A stretch of DNA of 64,000 nucleotides from JBDHWG01 sp046328525 (GTDB lineage: Bacteria > Chloroflexota > Anaerolineae > Epilineales > JAHCIE01), in contig JAXLWK010000008.1 of assembly GCA_046328525.1 (NCBI GenBank), positions 254,858 through 318,857 on the forward strand, in the 5' to 3' direction. Made by a program: the position numbers and the translations under genes. Positions 32,775 to 40,701 of this stretch are shown piece by piece; position 1 is the first letter of the stretch; each line of letters starts with the position of its first letter. A model generated the notes under the pieces. The model was not told the DNA's origin, did no database searches, and saw only the letters and a program-made list of their open reading frames with translations.

Positions 32775-35440
32775 TGGCCGAGCGGCCTGATCTCATGCCC
32801 CTGGTGGACCTCTGCCTGCGCCGCATCCGCGCCGGCGAGAGCCTCGACGCCTGCCTGGCGGATTACCCCGCCGAGGCGGCCGAGCTGCGTCCCCTGCTGC
32901 AGACGGCCCTCCTCCTGCGCGCAGTCTCGCCGCCCCCCGTTCCTGATCCGGCTCGGCGCGCGGCCAACCGCGCCCGCTTCCTCAATCAGGCGGCGTCGCT
33001 CCAGGCCCCCGTCGCTGTGGACATGTCTACGGCCCTCGATGCGTGTCTGCTGCGCATCCACAGCGGCGACTCCATCGAGACGGCGCTGGCCGACTACCCC
33101 GCGCAGGCCGCGGCCCTCCGCCCGCTCATCGAGACGGCGCTGGCCGTGCGCACTGTGCCGGCCGCGCCCACTCCCGACGCGGCCAAGCGCCTGGCGTACC
33201 GCGAGCGCTTCCTCACCCTCGCCGCCGCCATGCTCGGCACGGCTGCGCGCGTCAGCGCCAACGGCCACGTCCCGCAGACGGCGCAGCCCGCCCCGGCGGC
33301 CCCCTGGTATCGCCGCGCCTACGCCGCGCTCCTGGCGTTCCTGACGACGCCCGGCCCCGGGCGGCGCGTCGGCATCGCGGCGGCCGGATTGGTCCTCGTG
33401 CTGGCCGTCATGGGCAGCGGCGTGCTCGCCGTGTCCGCCGAGAGCCTGCCCGGCGACCCGCTGTATCCCGTGAAGGAAGCCACGCGCTCGGTCGAGTTGG
33501 CCCTGACCTTCACGCCGGAAGCGCGGGCGGCTGTGCTGGAGAAGCAAGACTCCGAGAAACAGACCGAGATTGTGCTCCTGCAGGAGCGCCCGTCGCGGCC
33601 GGCCCTGGTCGCCATCCCCGCGTTCAGCGACATTCTTGTCTCGGTGGACGCGGAGGGCGTCTGGACGGTGGGGCGGGTGCGCGTGCGCGTCTCGCCCGAC
33701 ATGCTGGCTCAGATCGGCAGCCGCGTGCGGATTGCTGGCTCGCTTGGGCCGGACGGCGTTGTGGACGCGACCCAGGTCGTCGTCCTGGCGTCGCCGCCCG
33801 GCGCCGTGAAGCTCGCCCAGCAGCCGACGGCAACGGTCGTGAGTGGCAGCATTGCCCTGGGTGGAGCGGCTGAGGCGACCGCAACGGCGCCAGCGGCGGC
33901 GGCGGCGAGTTCCGCGACGGCCGCGCCGTCGGCTGCGCCGACCGACCGCGCCGGGCGCGAGGGTCAGTCGGCGGCCAGGAGCGGTGGCGGGACCGCCACG
34001 CCCACCGCGCCGGGTTCCCCCAGCGCCGCGTCGGCGCCCGGTCTCAGCCCGGCCGCGCCGCCCGCGACCTCGACCCCGATGCGTATCCTGGCGCAGCCGA
34101 CGGCCTCAGACACAGGCGCCGCGCCGGCTGCCCCGCCCACCGGCGAGATCGCGCCGGCGATCAGCACTCCCGTGCCGCGCGTGACGGAGCGGCCGACCGA
34201 GACGCGGCGCGGCTCCGACATCCGCCTGCCCAACGTGAAGCTCGCCAAGCTCATCACGAAGGATGTCGGCCCGAACCGGGTGTGGCTGGCATATCGCAGC
34301 GGCGACCCGGCCCAATCGTTGTACGTCGTCCTGGATGCGAACACCGATGTCGAGGGGGGCGCGCTCGCCGAGGGCCGGACGGTGGACATCCGCGGCCCGG
34401 AGGCGGATGTCAGCCTCCTGCGCTCGACCCTCGGCAGCCTGGCCGACCAGATTCTGCCGGGCCTCGGCACGTCGTCCAACGCGCCGCAACCCGACGTGCG
34501 CAGCGGCGGCACGAGTCAGTCCACGGTGCTGGTGGTGCGGGCGCGGCGGATCACGATTGTCGCCGACGCGCCGCCACCAGAGCAGGATGTCAACGGCATC
34601 GTCGTCAGCCGCGTGCCGAGCGACGACGGGCAGTCGTGGCAGTGGACGCTGTCCGTGGGCGGCGAGCCGCTCGTCATCGTCCAGGACGCGAACACGGACA
34701 TGCCCCAGGATACCCCGGCCGATCCCACGGGCGTCCCGGCGCGCGTCTCCTACATCGTCCGAAACGGCGTCAACGTTGCCACGCGCATCCGCTTCTCGCC
34801 GCGCGTCACCCCCACGCCAACGCCCGCCGGCTACTGGTTCGACGGAGCCTGGGCGGTGTTCAGAGTGGGCGCAAATAGCTGGTTCGCCGGCGGCTACACG
34901 ATCGCGCTGCAGGACACGACGCGCATCATCTTAAAGCCCGCTGACAGCACGATCGCGGACACGTCGCTGACGGGCGACGAGTACACGCGCACCACCATAG
35001 GCTCCCGCGTGCGGCCAGGTCTCACGATCCGTGTCTCCGGCGCGCACCAGCCGGGGAATCCGCCGGCCATTGTGGCCGATGTTGTGCTCGTCTGGGGCGC
35101 GCGCAACAGCGTCCCGACCAGCGCTCCGCCCGACGCCACGGCGACGGATGCGCCGCCGCCGCCAACCGCGACAGATGCGCCGCCGCCATCACCAACGGCG
35201 ACGAACCCGCCGCCCCCGACGCCCACGGCGACAGACGCGCCGCCGCCATCACCGACCGCGACGAACCCGCCGCCCCCAACGCCCACAGCGACAGACGCGC
35301 CGCCGCCATCGCCCACGGCGACGAACCCGCCGCCCCCGACGACGACATCTCCACCGCCGACGGCGACCTCACCCGCCCAGGCGACCCGCCCGGCCGCCGG
35401 GAAGCCCACAGCCGCCGCGACGCCCCGACCTGGCGGCTAG
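32774..35440 (+). CDS. Putative anti-sigma membrane protein with DUF5667/DUF5666-like regions
   Basis: An 888-residue protein coupled to the sigma factor by a one-base overlap (ATG 32774). Residues about 8-50 and 85-127 are two copies of a cytosolic segment with LADYP, two to three residues, A, then LRPL. A membrane helix lies near 200 (VGIAAAGLVLVLAVMGSGVL). Just outside it, SLPGDPLYPVKEATRSVELAL is the DUF5667 signature; later residues resemble DUF5666 beta domains (ATQVVVLASPPGAV). The C-terminus is a Pro/Thr repeat tract. The topology of cytosolic binding segment, single helix and external domain fits an anti-sigma factor; there is no zinc motif, so this is inferred from context. Confidence 0.8.
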   Translation: MAERPDLMPLVDLCLRRIRAGESLDACLADYPAEAAELRPLLQTALLLRAVSPPPVPDPARRAANRARFLNQAASLQAPVAVDMSTALDACLLRIHSGDSIETALADYPAQAAALRPLIETALAVRTVPAAPTPDAAKRLAYRERFLTLAAAMLGTAARVSANGHVPQTAQPAPAAPWYRRAYAALLAFLTTPGPGRRVGIAAAGLVLVLAVMGSGVLAVSAESLPGDPLYPVKEATRSVELALTFTPEARAAVLEKQDSEKQTEIVLLQERPSRPALVAIPAFSDILVSVDAEGVWTVGRVRVRVSPDMLAQIGSRVRIAGSLGPDGVVDATQVVVLASPPGAVKLAQQPTATVVSGSIALGGAAEATATAPAAAAASSATAAPSAAPTDRAGREGQSAARSGGGTATPTAPGSPSAASAPGLSPAAPPATSTPMRILAQPTASDTGAAPAAPPTGEIAPAISTPVPRVTERPTETRRGSDIRLPNVKLAKLITKDVGPNRVWLAYRSGDPAQSLYVVLDANTDVEGGALAEGRTVDIRGPEADVSLLRSTLGSLADQILPGLGTSSNAPQPDVRSGGTSQSTVLVVRARRITIVADAPPPEQDVNGIVVSRVPSDDGQSWQWTLSVGGEPLVIVQDANTDMPQDTPADPTGVPARVSYIVRNGVNVATRIRFSPRVTPTPTPAGYWFDGAWAVFRVGANSWFAGGYTIALQDTTRIILKPADSTIADTSLTGDEYTRTTIGSRVRPGLTIRVSGAHQPGNPPAIVADVVLVWGARNSVPTSAPPDATATDAPPPPTATDAPPPSPTATNPPPPTPTATDAPPPSPTATNPPPPTPTATDAPPPSPTATNPPPPTTTSPPPTATSPAQATRPAAGKPTAAATPRPGG
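35139..35345 (+). repeat. 60-base coding tandem repeat
   Basis: About three and a half units of a 60-base repeat encoding ATDAPPPSPTATNPPPPTPT at the C-terminus of the putative anti-sigma protein. The units differ at a few positions. This length is likely to vary between strains. Confidence 0.8.
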
Positions 35441-35464
35441 GCTCGTTCACGAAATTCACGGAAT

Positions 35465-35493
35465 TTGCGCCACGTTGACGACGAAACTATAAT
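35465..35493 (+). promoter_or_regulatory. Probable promoter for the secreted YLPLV protein
   Basis: TTGCGC (35465-35470), 17 bases, TATAAT (35488-35493). Transcription would start near 35500, about 63 bases before the chosen ATG. Confidence 0.45.
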
Positions 35494-35562
35494 TCTGTCT
35501 CATTGAGCAGACGCCGCCGCTTCTCTGCTCAATGCCCGTATAGCCCAGGAGCATTTCATTCC

Positions 35563-37221
35563 ATGGCGCGGTCTAATGTCATTCGCCTGTGCATTTCCCT
35601 GGCGGCAATCCCTGTCCTTTTTGCGCTTGGCGCGCTGACAATTCCCGATGCCCACGCTCAATCCCGAAAAGCGCCCCGCTCGACGCCGCTCGCGCCCGGC
35701 CGCGCGGTGCTGACGGCGACCATGCCGGTGTCCGTGAGCGCCGCGCTCGCCATGGAGATGGGCTTGTCAGCCGAGCCGGTGCGGGACCCGTCCATTGCCG
35801 TCGGGCCGGACGGCACCGCCCATTTTGCGTGGTGGAGCCCCACCAACCTGCTTTGGAATCCGTGCGACGGGCCGAACACGCCGAGCAACCCGGGCAATGC
35901 CGTGTTCTATGCCTACATCGAGCCGTCGGCGAACAAACCCATGGTAAGTGGGCCAGTCGCCAATCGAAGCCGGCCGCGGCTGAGCGTGGGCCTGGACAAT
36001 ACGCTGTTCATGGCGTGGCAGAAGTGCAACACCAATACGATGCAGTACCACCCTGCGTTCGACTGGGCGCCGGCGCGGTCGTGGCGCGAGATTCAGTACC
36101 TGGCGCCGTTTACGTTCACGACGGGCTACGAGGACGTCAATCCCCTCGACCGGCTCAATAGCCAGCGCTATGTGGACGGCACCGACGCGCCGTTCCCCTT
36201 CATCGCCCAGGAGAACGGTCAGAGCCGGCTGCATCTCATCTGGGGACGCTCCGATACGCAAGCGCCAGACGCCGCGCCCGCGCTCTACTACGCCCGCCCC
36301 GTAACTGACGATAAGCCGATCACGGACCCGCGCACCCCCGACCCTCGCCTTGAGACCACGACCATCTCGATCGCCGACTACGCCGGGCAGTCGCCCTCGA
36401 TGGCCGTGTTCGAGAACAACGGCAACATGGAGGCGCACGTCGTCTGGCAGGCGCAGGTTGCGCCAGACTGCGACATGTCTGAGATCGAGTGGGGGTACGC
36501 GCCGAATCTCCCGCCCACGCTCACCACCGCCGAGCCGGGCACGCTGCCGCCGACGTGGGAGATGGCCCGAGCTATCTCAATGAATGGCGAGAGCAAGCGC
36601 GCCGCGAAAGGCCCGTCCTCGTGCGGCTCCGTCACCCGCACCGCTCTCCACCCGGCGACGGCGACGGGGCCGGACGCCACACTGTACGCCGTGTGGGCCG
36701 AGTGGGCTGGCGAGAACCCCGACTACGAGATTATGGCCGCGCATCTCATGCGCGACTCCGCCGGCATCTTCTGGAGCGAGCCTGTCACCGTCACGATGGC
36801 CTCGCGCTCCATGACTCTGGCAGCCGCGACCGCCGTGGACAAGCGCGGCCGCCAGTACGTGTTGTGGAACGAAGGGCTTGACAAGATCGAGCTAAAGGCG
36901 ATGGACGCGAACGAGAAGTGGGCGACGACGCCGATTCAGCTCAATCGCGGCGCGGACTGCGAGGGAACGCCGAGCGCGTCGGGCCAGAAGGTCGGCGACG
37001 TGGGCCTGGCCTACGATCCCGTGCAGGACCGGCTGCACGCCATCTGGCTGGCGCGCACAGCCACCGCCAACCTGCCGAACCGGCTGTGCTACGCCAGCGT
37101 GGACGTCAAGCCCGACGTCAAGCCCACGTATCAGGTGTACCTGCCTCTGGTCAGCCGGGCGGCGACACCCCCTGTTAGCGCGGCGAAGGTCTCCGGCATC
37201 CGGCCCCTCGCCCGCCCGTAA
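35563..37221 (+). CDS. Secreted protein with possible sialidase-like propeller and C-terminal YLPLV motif
   Basis: A 552-residue exported protein. The signal peptide is residues 1-30 (VIRLCISLAAIPVLFALGAL, cleavage near AHAQ). The mature part repeats units such as DPSIAVGPDGTAHFAWWSP, RPRLSVGLDNTLFMAW and HPATATGPDATLYAVWAEW, the spacing of BNR/Asp-box-like beta-propeller blades. No catalytic residues of sialidases can be assigned, so the function is open. The C-terminus has QVYLPLVSR, a motif common in secreted Chloroflexi proteins. AGGAG lies 11 bases before the ATG. Confidence 0.75.
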   Translation: MARSNVIRLCISLAAIPVLFALGALTIPDAHAQSRKAPRSTPLAPGRAVLTATMPVSVSAALAMEMGLSAEPVRDPSIAVGPDGTAHFAWWSPTNLLWNPCDGPNTPSNPGNAVFYAYIEPSANKPMVSGPVANRSRPRLSVGLDNTLFMAWQKCNTNTMQYHPAFDWAPARSWREIQYLAPFTFTTGYEDVNPLDRLNSQRYVDGTDAPFPFIAQENGQSRLHLIWGRSDTQAPDAAPALYYARPVTDDKPITDPRTPDPRLETTTISIADYAGQSPSMAVFENNGNMEAHVVWQAQVAPDCDMSEIEWGYAPNLPPTLTTAEPGTLPPTWEMARAISMNGESKRAAKGPSSCGSVTRTALHPATATGPDATLYAVWAEWAGENPDYEIMAAHLMRDSAGIFWSEPVTVTMASRSMTLAAATAVDKRGRQYVLWNEGLDKIELKAMDANEKWATTPIQLNRGADCEGTPSASGQKVGDVGLAYDPVQDRLHAIWLARTATANLPNRLCYASVDVKPDVKPTYQVYLPLVSRAATPPVSAAKVSGIRPLARP

Positions 37222-37239
37222 TAGGACCTGTTTTATTGA

Positions 37240-37275
37240 AGGCCCTTCCCTGGCGGCGCTGCCAGGGAAGGGCCT
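37240..37275. terminator. Bidirectional hairpin between convergent genes
   Basis: AGGCCCTTCCCTGGC (37240-37254) pairs perfectly with GCCAGGGAAGGGCCT (37261-37275). On the minus strand it is followed by TCAATAAAAC. It should end transcripts of the secreted protein on each side. Confidence 0.8.
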
Positions 37276-37318
37276 CTGCGTACTCTATGGGGGCTGAGAC
37301 GGGGCGAGAAGCGGATGC

Positions 37319-38557
37319 TTAGCGAGATGCCAGCGACAGGTTCGGCCCACTGATGGTCAGCGTGCCGTTGAGCGGCTCCTGGGAGTTGTTGAAAATCTGG
37401 ACGTAGTACGTGCCGGCCGAGTTCAACACCCCCTGCCACACCTTCGGCACGCCCAGGAAGTAGTCAATCCCGCTGTCGTTCTTGGTGTTGACGTTCGAGA
37501 CATCCGGCGAACTGGCGACGGTGTAGGCATTCTCGAACTGGCGGTTGCCGCTCTCGTCGCGGATGACCACGCCGCTCTCGTCGCGGCGGGTCGGCGGCTC
37601 AACGCCGCTCATGAGCCAGGCGGCGCGCTGCGGGTCGTACAGGTAGAAGCCCGTGTTGTGGGCCAGGTCCGGGTTGCTCGCGTTGTCGAACGTGAACCGA
37701 ATACTTTGCTGGGCGATGTCCACCCCGCGGCGCTCATCGCGCTTCATCTGCTCGACGCTGTACTCTTGCGGCACGGCGAAACTGAACCACGCGCTCTGGC
37801 CAGGCGCGACCGAGACGTTCACGGGGGCCGCCGTCAGTGGCGTGGCCTGGCCGATGTTGGTGTTGCTCGGCCCGCTCATCGCCGGGGCTGTCATCGCCGG
37901 GGCAGCCGCGCTGCCGGCGGCAGCCGTCGCCGCCACCGCGCTCTGCACCGCGGTGGGCTGCGCCGAGGCCAGGCTCAGGTTGGGGCCGGTGATGGTCAGC
38001 GAGTAGTTCATCGGCTCGCCTGACTGGTTGAAGACCTCGACGTAGTAGGCGCCGGCGTCATTCAGGACGCCTTCCCACATCTTGGGGGCGTTCAGGAAGA
38101 CATCGGCGCCGTCCGGCAGGCTTCCGCTCGGCGTGGGCGACCCCTCGCCGAACCAGGCCGGCTGCGCCACGGGCTTGCCCTCCGCATTCAGGGCGCTGGG
38201 CGGCACGATGCCGTTCATCACCCAGCGGCCGCCCTGCGGATCGTACACATGGAAGCCGGTGTTGTGGGCGATGTCGGGATTGCTGGAGTTACTGAACTGG
38301 AGGGTCAGGGTCTGTGGGGTGATGTTCACGCCGTTGCGCTCATCGCGCTTCATCTGCCCGACGCTGTACTCCTGCGGCACAACGAAGCTGTACCACGCGC
38401 TCTGGCCGGGCGCCAGCGTCCCCTGCGCGGGCGCGATGCTCAACGCCAGGGCCTTGCCAATGTCGGTTGGGCCGCTATCGGCCGACGCTGCGGCCGCCAT
38501 GACGGCCACGAGCGCCACAACAGCCGTGACTATCCACAAACTGCGCAACTTCATCAT
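37319..38557 (-). CDS. Secreted protein with two tandem homologous domains
   Basis: A 412-residue exported protein of unknown function. The signal peptide (residues 1-27) ends at AAASADSG. Two homologous domains of about 150 residues follow, each with GQSAWYSF or GQSAWFSF, VPQEYSV, QMKRDER, HNTGF, YDPQ, KVWQGVLN or KMWEGVLN, and a closing TISGPNLSLAS or TITGPNLSLAS. The beta-rich pattern with an N-terminal Gln-Ser-Ala-Trp and a YYV strand recalls PPC-like domains. An Ala-rich linker joins the copies. AGGAG six bases upstream fits ATG 38557. Confidence 0.75.
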   Translation of the reverse strand: MMKLRSLWIVTAVVALVAVMAAAASADSGPTDIGKALALSIAPAQGTLAPGQSAWYSFVVPQEYSVGQMKRDERNGVNITPQTLTLQFSNSSNPDIAHNTGFHVYDPQGGRWVMNGIVPPSALNAEGKPVAQPAWFGEGSPTPSGSLPDGADVFLNAPKMWEGVLNDAGAYYVEVFNQSGEPMNYSLTITGPNLSLASAQPTAVQSAVAATAAAGSAAAPAMTAPAMSGPSNTNIGQATPLTAAPVNVSVAPGQSAWFSFAVPQEYSVEQMKRDERRGVDIAQQSIRFTFDNASNPDLAHNTGFYLYDPQRAAWLMSGVEPPTRRDESGVVIRDESGNRQFENAYTVASSPDVSNVNTKNDSGIDYFLGVPKVWQGVLNSAGTYYVQIFNNSQEPLNGTLTISGPNLSLASR

Positions 38558-38664
38558 CGTGTTCTCCTATGTTTACAACGCAAACTAATCCAGCCCCCAT
38601 AGTAAACACGATGACTGCCTCCGCAAGTTTCGCCCCATTATGAGAGAATGGTGAGAGTCGGCGG

Positions 38665-39351
38665 TCACGCCATGATGGCCGCCACGACGGCGTCGGTGTC
38701 GCTCAAGGTGGGGAAGACGGCGTCGGCCCCGGCCGCGCGCAGATCCTCCTCGGCGTAGCGCCCGGTGGCGACGCCGATAGTGCGTACCCCCAGGCTCTCG
38801 CCACACGCGATGTCCAGCGGCGTGTCGCCGATGATGACGATGTTGTGGCCGCGGAACGTGCGCCCCGTCAGCGCCTCGGCGCGGGAGACGGCGAGCTGCG
38901 GTAGCTCGGTGCGCGCCTGCGCCTCGTTGCCGTAGGCGGCGACGCGGAACCGCGCCGGATCGAGGCCGACGGCGCGCAGTTTGATGGTCGCCGTCGCGTC
39001 CAGGTTGCCGGTCAGCAGCCCGATCACGACGTCCTTGCGCTTCTCCAGCGCATCCAGCAAGTGGTGCGCGCCATCCAGGGCGCGCATCTGGTGCTGCGGC
39101 AGGATGCGCTCTAGCTCGACGGCGTAAAGCGCCCAGTACTCCGGCAGCCGCGCCTGCGCCTCGTCCACGTCCATCCCGGCGTACTGGAGCAGCTCGACCA
39201 CGATCTGGGTGTCTATCTTGCCGGCCATGTGGTAGCCCGTCGGGATCTCCTGGATGCCGTAGAAGTCGCGCAGGGTGTTGAGCATCGCCGCCGCCCCCGC
39301 GCCGTCCGGCGTCAGGAGGGTCTGGTCTATGTCGAAGAGGACGAGCTTCAT
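38665..39351 (-). CDS. HAD-superfamily hydrolase (phosphatase)
   Basis: A 228-residue HAD enzyme. Motif I is LFDIDQTLLTPDG (nucleophile D), motif II lies in VIGLLTGN (Thr), motif III is the Lys after it in TATIKLRAVGLD, and motif IV is IIGDTPLDIACGESLG. A helical cap covers residues about 18-80, as in phosphoglycolate-phosphatase-like members. The first residue of the second Asp pair is normal for phosphatases. The substrate is unknown. It is the last of three minus-strand genes and starts 5 bases after the Dabb stop. Confidence 0.88.
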   Translation of the reverse strand: MKLVLFDIDQTLLTPDGAGAAAMLNTLRDFYGIQEIPTGYHMAGKIDTQIVVELLQYAGMDVDEAQARLPEYWALYAVELERILPQHQMRALDGAHHLLDALEKRKDVVIGLLTGNLDATATIKLRAVGLDPARFRVAAYGNEAQARTELPQLAVSRAEALTGRTFRGHNIVIIGDTPLDIACGESLGVRTIGVATGRYAEEDLRAAGADAVFPTLSDTDAVVAAIMA

Positions 39352-39356
39352 GCGGC

Positions 39357-39647
39357 CTACATCTCGAAGTCTACGGAGCAGATGTGGTCGCTCATCTCGC
39401 GCCCTCGCGTCGCCACCGGCACGTGCACCGGGTCGTCGGCGTAGCGGCGCACGTCGTCCAGCGTCTCGAAGTCGCACACCAGGGCGACGTCGTAGGCGCG
39501 GGCGCTGCGGATGAGGTCGTAGCCGGCGGTGAGGTTGTGGACGTAGGGGATGCGCGGCGCCATGGCGAGGGCCGACGCGATCCAGGCGTCGCGCTCCTCC
39601 GCCGTGACGGTGGGCTTGTACTTGAACAGGACGACGTGGCGGATCAT
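39357..39647 (-). CDS. Dabb-domain (stress-response A/B barrel) protein
   Basis: A 96-residue protein starting MIRHVVLFKYKPTVTAEE. The ferredoxin-like Dabb fold is seen from HVVLFKYK, the YDLIRSARAYDVALVCDFE middle and the C-terminal MSDHICSVDFEM. Family members dimerise to form a barrel; enzymatic roles vary and none can be assigned. AAGGAG precedes the ATG. It overlaps the upstream HD gene by four bases. Confidence 0.85.
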   Translation of the reverse strand: MIRHVVLFKYKPTVTAEERDAWIASALAMAPRIPYVHNLTAGYDLIRSARAYDVALVCDFETLDDVRRYADDPVHVPVATRGREMSDHICSVDFEM

Positions 39648-40219
39648 GGGCGCACTCCTTCGACCCCCAGGGTCGGGGCAATGTTCTGCATGGCGGTGAG
39701 GACGATTCCGATGTGCTCTTCGAGCGGCACGCCCAGCTCGGCCGCGCCCTGCTCGATGTCTTCGCGGTTGACGCCCCGCGCGAACGCCTTGTCCTTCCAG
39801 CGCTTGCGCACGGCGCGCACGTCTACGTCGTGGATGCTCTTGGTCGGGCGGACGAGGGCTGTCGCCATGATGAGGCCGGTCAGCTCGTCCACGGCGAACA
39901 GCGCCTTCTCCATGGACGAGACGCGGGGGACGCCGGTAAAGTCGGCGTGGGAGAGGATGGCGACGATCATGTCCTCCGGGACGCCGCGCTCGCGCAGGAT
40001 TTTCGCGCCCTCGGTCGGGTGGTCGGGGAACGTCGGGTGAACCTCCCAGTCGAAGTCGTGGAGCAGGCCGACGACGCCCCACTCGTCCGGGTTTCCGTCG
40101 TAGCGCGGCGCGTAAGCGCGCATCGCCGCCTCGACGGCGAGCATGTGCTTGCGCAGGCCATCGCCCTGGATGTACTCGGTGACGATGGTCCACGCCTGGT
40201 CGCGGGGAAAAGTAGACAA
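39644..40219 (-). CDS. HD-domain hydrolase
   Basis: A 191-residue HD-superfamily protein. The N-terminal LRKHMLAVEAAM gives the first His, GLLHDFDWE the HD pair, and AILSHADFTG a later His; EKALFAVDELTGLI supplies the final Asp. This spacing is that of small HD phosphohydrolases, often with nucleotides or phosphate esters as substrates. It leads a three-gene operon (HD, Dabb, HAD) with four-base overlap to the next gene, which suggests a joint but unnamed metabolic step. Confidence 0.87.
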   Translation of the reverse strand: MSTFPRDQAWTIVTEYIQGDGLRKHMLAVEAAMRAYAPRYDGNPDEWGVVGLLHDFDWEVHPTFPDHPTEGAKILRERGVPEDMIVAILSHADFTGVPRVSSMEKALFAVDELTGLIMATALVRPTKSIHDVDVRAVRKRWKDKAFARGVNREDIEQGAAELGVPLEEHIGIVLTAMQNIAPTLGVEGVRP

Positions 40220-40299
40220 ACGAACCCTCCTGATAGTCTACACTCTGGCCGCCTATTGTAGCCAGACCCGGAGAATTCGTCCAACAAATCCCAATGCGG

Positions 40300-40305
40300 T
40301 ATAAT
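40300..40305 (+). promoter_or_regulatory. -10 box upstream of the small TPR-like gene
   Basis: TATAAT at 40300-40305, with transcription expected near 40312 and the ATG at 40340. The -35 region is weak. Confidence 0.45.
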
Positions 40306-40339
40306 CTCAGGCGGACCACATGGTCAGGAGTACGGCAAG

Positions 40340-40627
40340 ATGGCGACACAATCTGGCGCTCCCCTGTCCCCACAGCAGGTGAGCGATCTCGCCTACCAGG
40401 ACTTTGACGAGCGCGCGCTCCACGTTGACATGGCCGCCAGGATCGCCCGGCGCGAGGCTCTGCTGGCCGACCTGCCGACGACGGCGGAGTATCGCCGCGC
40501 CCGCGCCGACTTGCTCTACACCCTGGGTGCGCTCTACCGCGCCAACGGCGGCGCCGCCGACGCCCTGACCGCGCTCCAGGAGGCCGTCGCCCTGGTCCCC
40601 GACGATGCCCTGATGAACGGATTGTGA
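40340..40627 (+). CDS. Small TPR-like protein
   Basis: A 95-residue helical protein. The C-terminal half (ARADLLYTLGALYRANGGAA DALTALQEAVALVPDDA) has the residue pattern of a tetratricopeptide repeat, so it may mediate protein contacts. AGGAG lies 10 bases before the ATG and a TATAAT is present upstream, so it is probably expressed. It overlaps the long frame of mutY but not its likely start at 40702. Function unknown. Confidence 0.65.
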   Translation: MATQSGAPLSPQQVSDLAYQDFDERALHVDMAARIARREALLADLPTTAEYRRARADLLYTLGALYRANGGAADALTALQEAVALVPDDALMNGL

Positions 40628-40701
40628 AGCCTGCGCGTATAATTACCTCTGCGCAACCCCATCCGTTCATCCGTGACGAATCCGTTGACAGCGAATTCCC
40701 T

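Noticed and set aside
35139..35345. 60-base tandem repeat as a CRISPR or minisatellite locus
   Set aside because: It is in frame and encodes a Pro/Thr repeat at the end of the putative anti-sigma protein.
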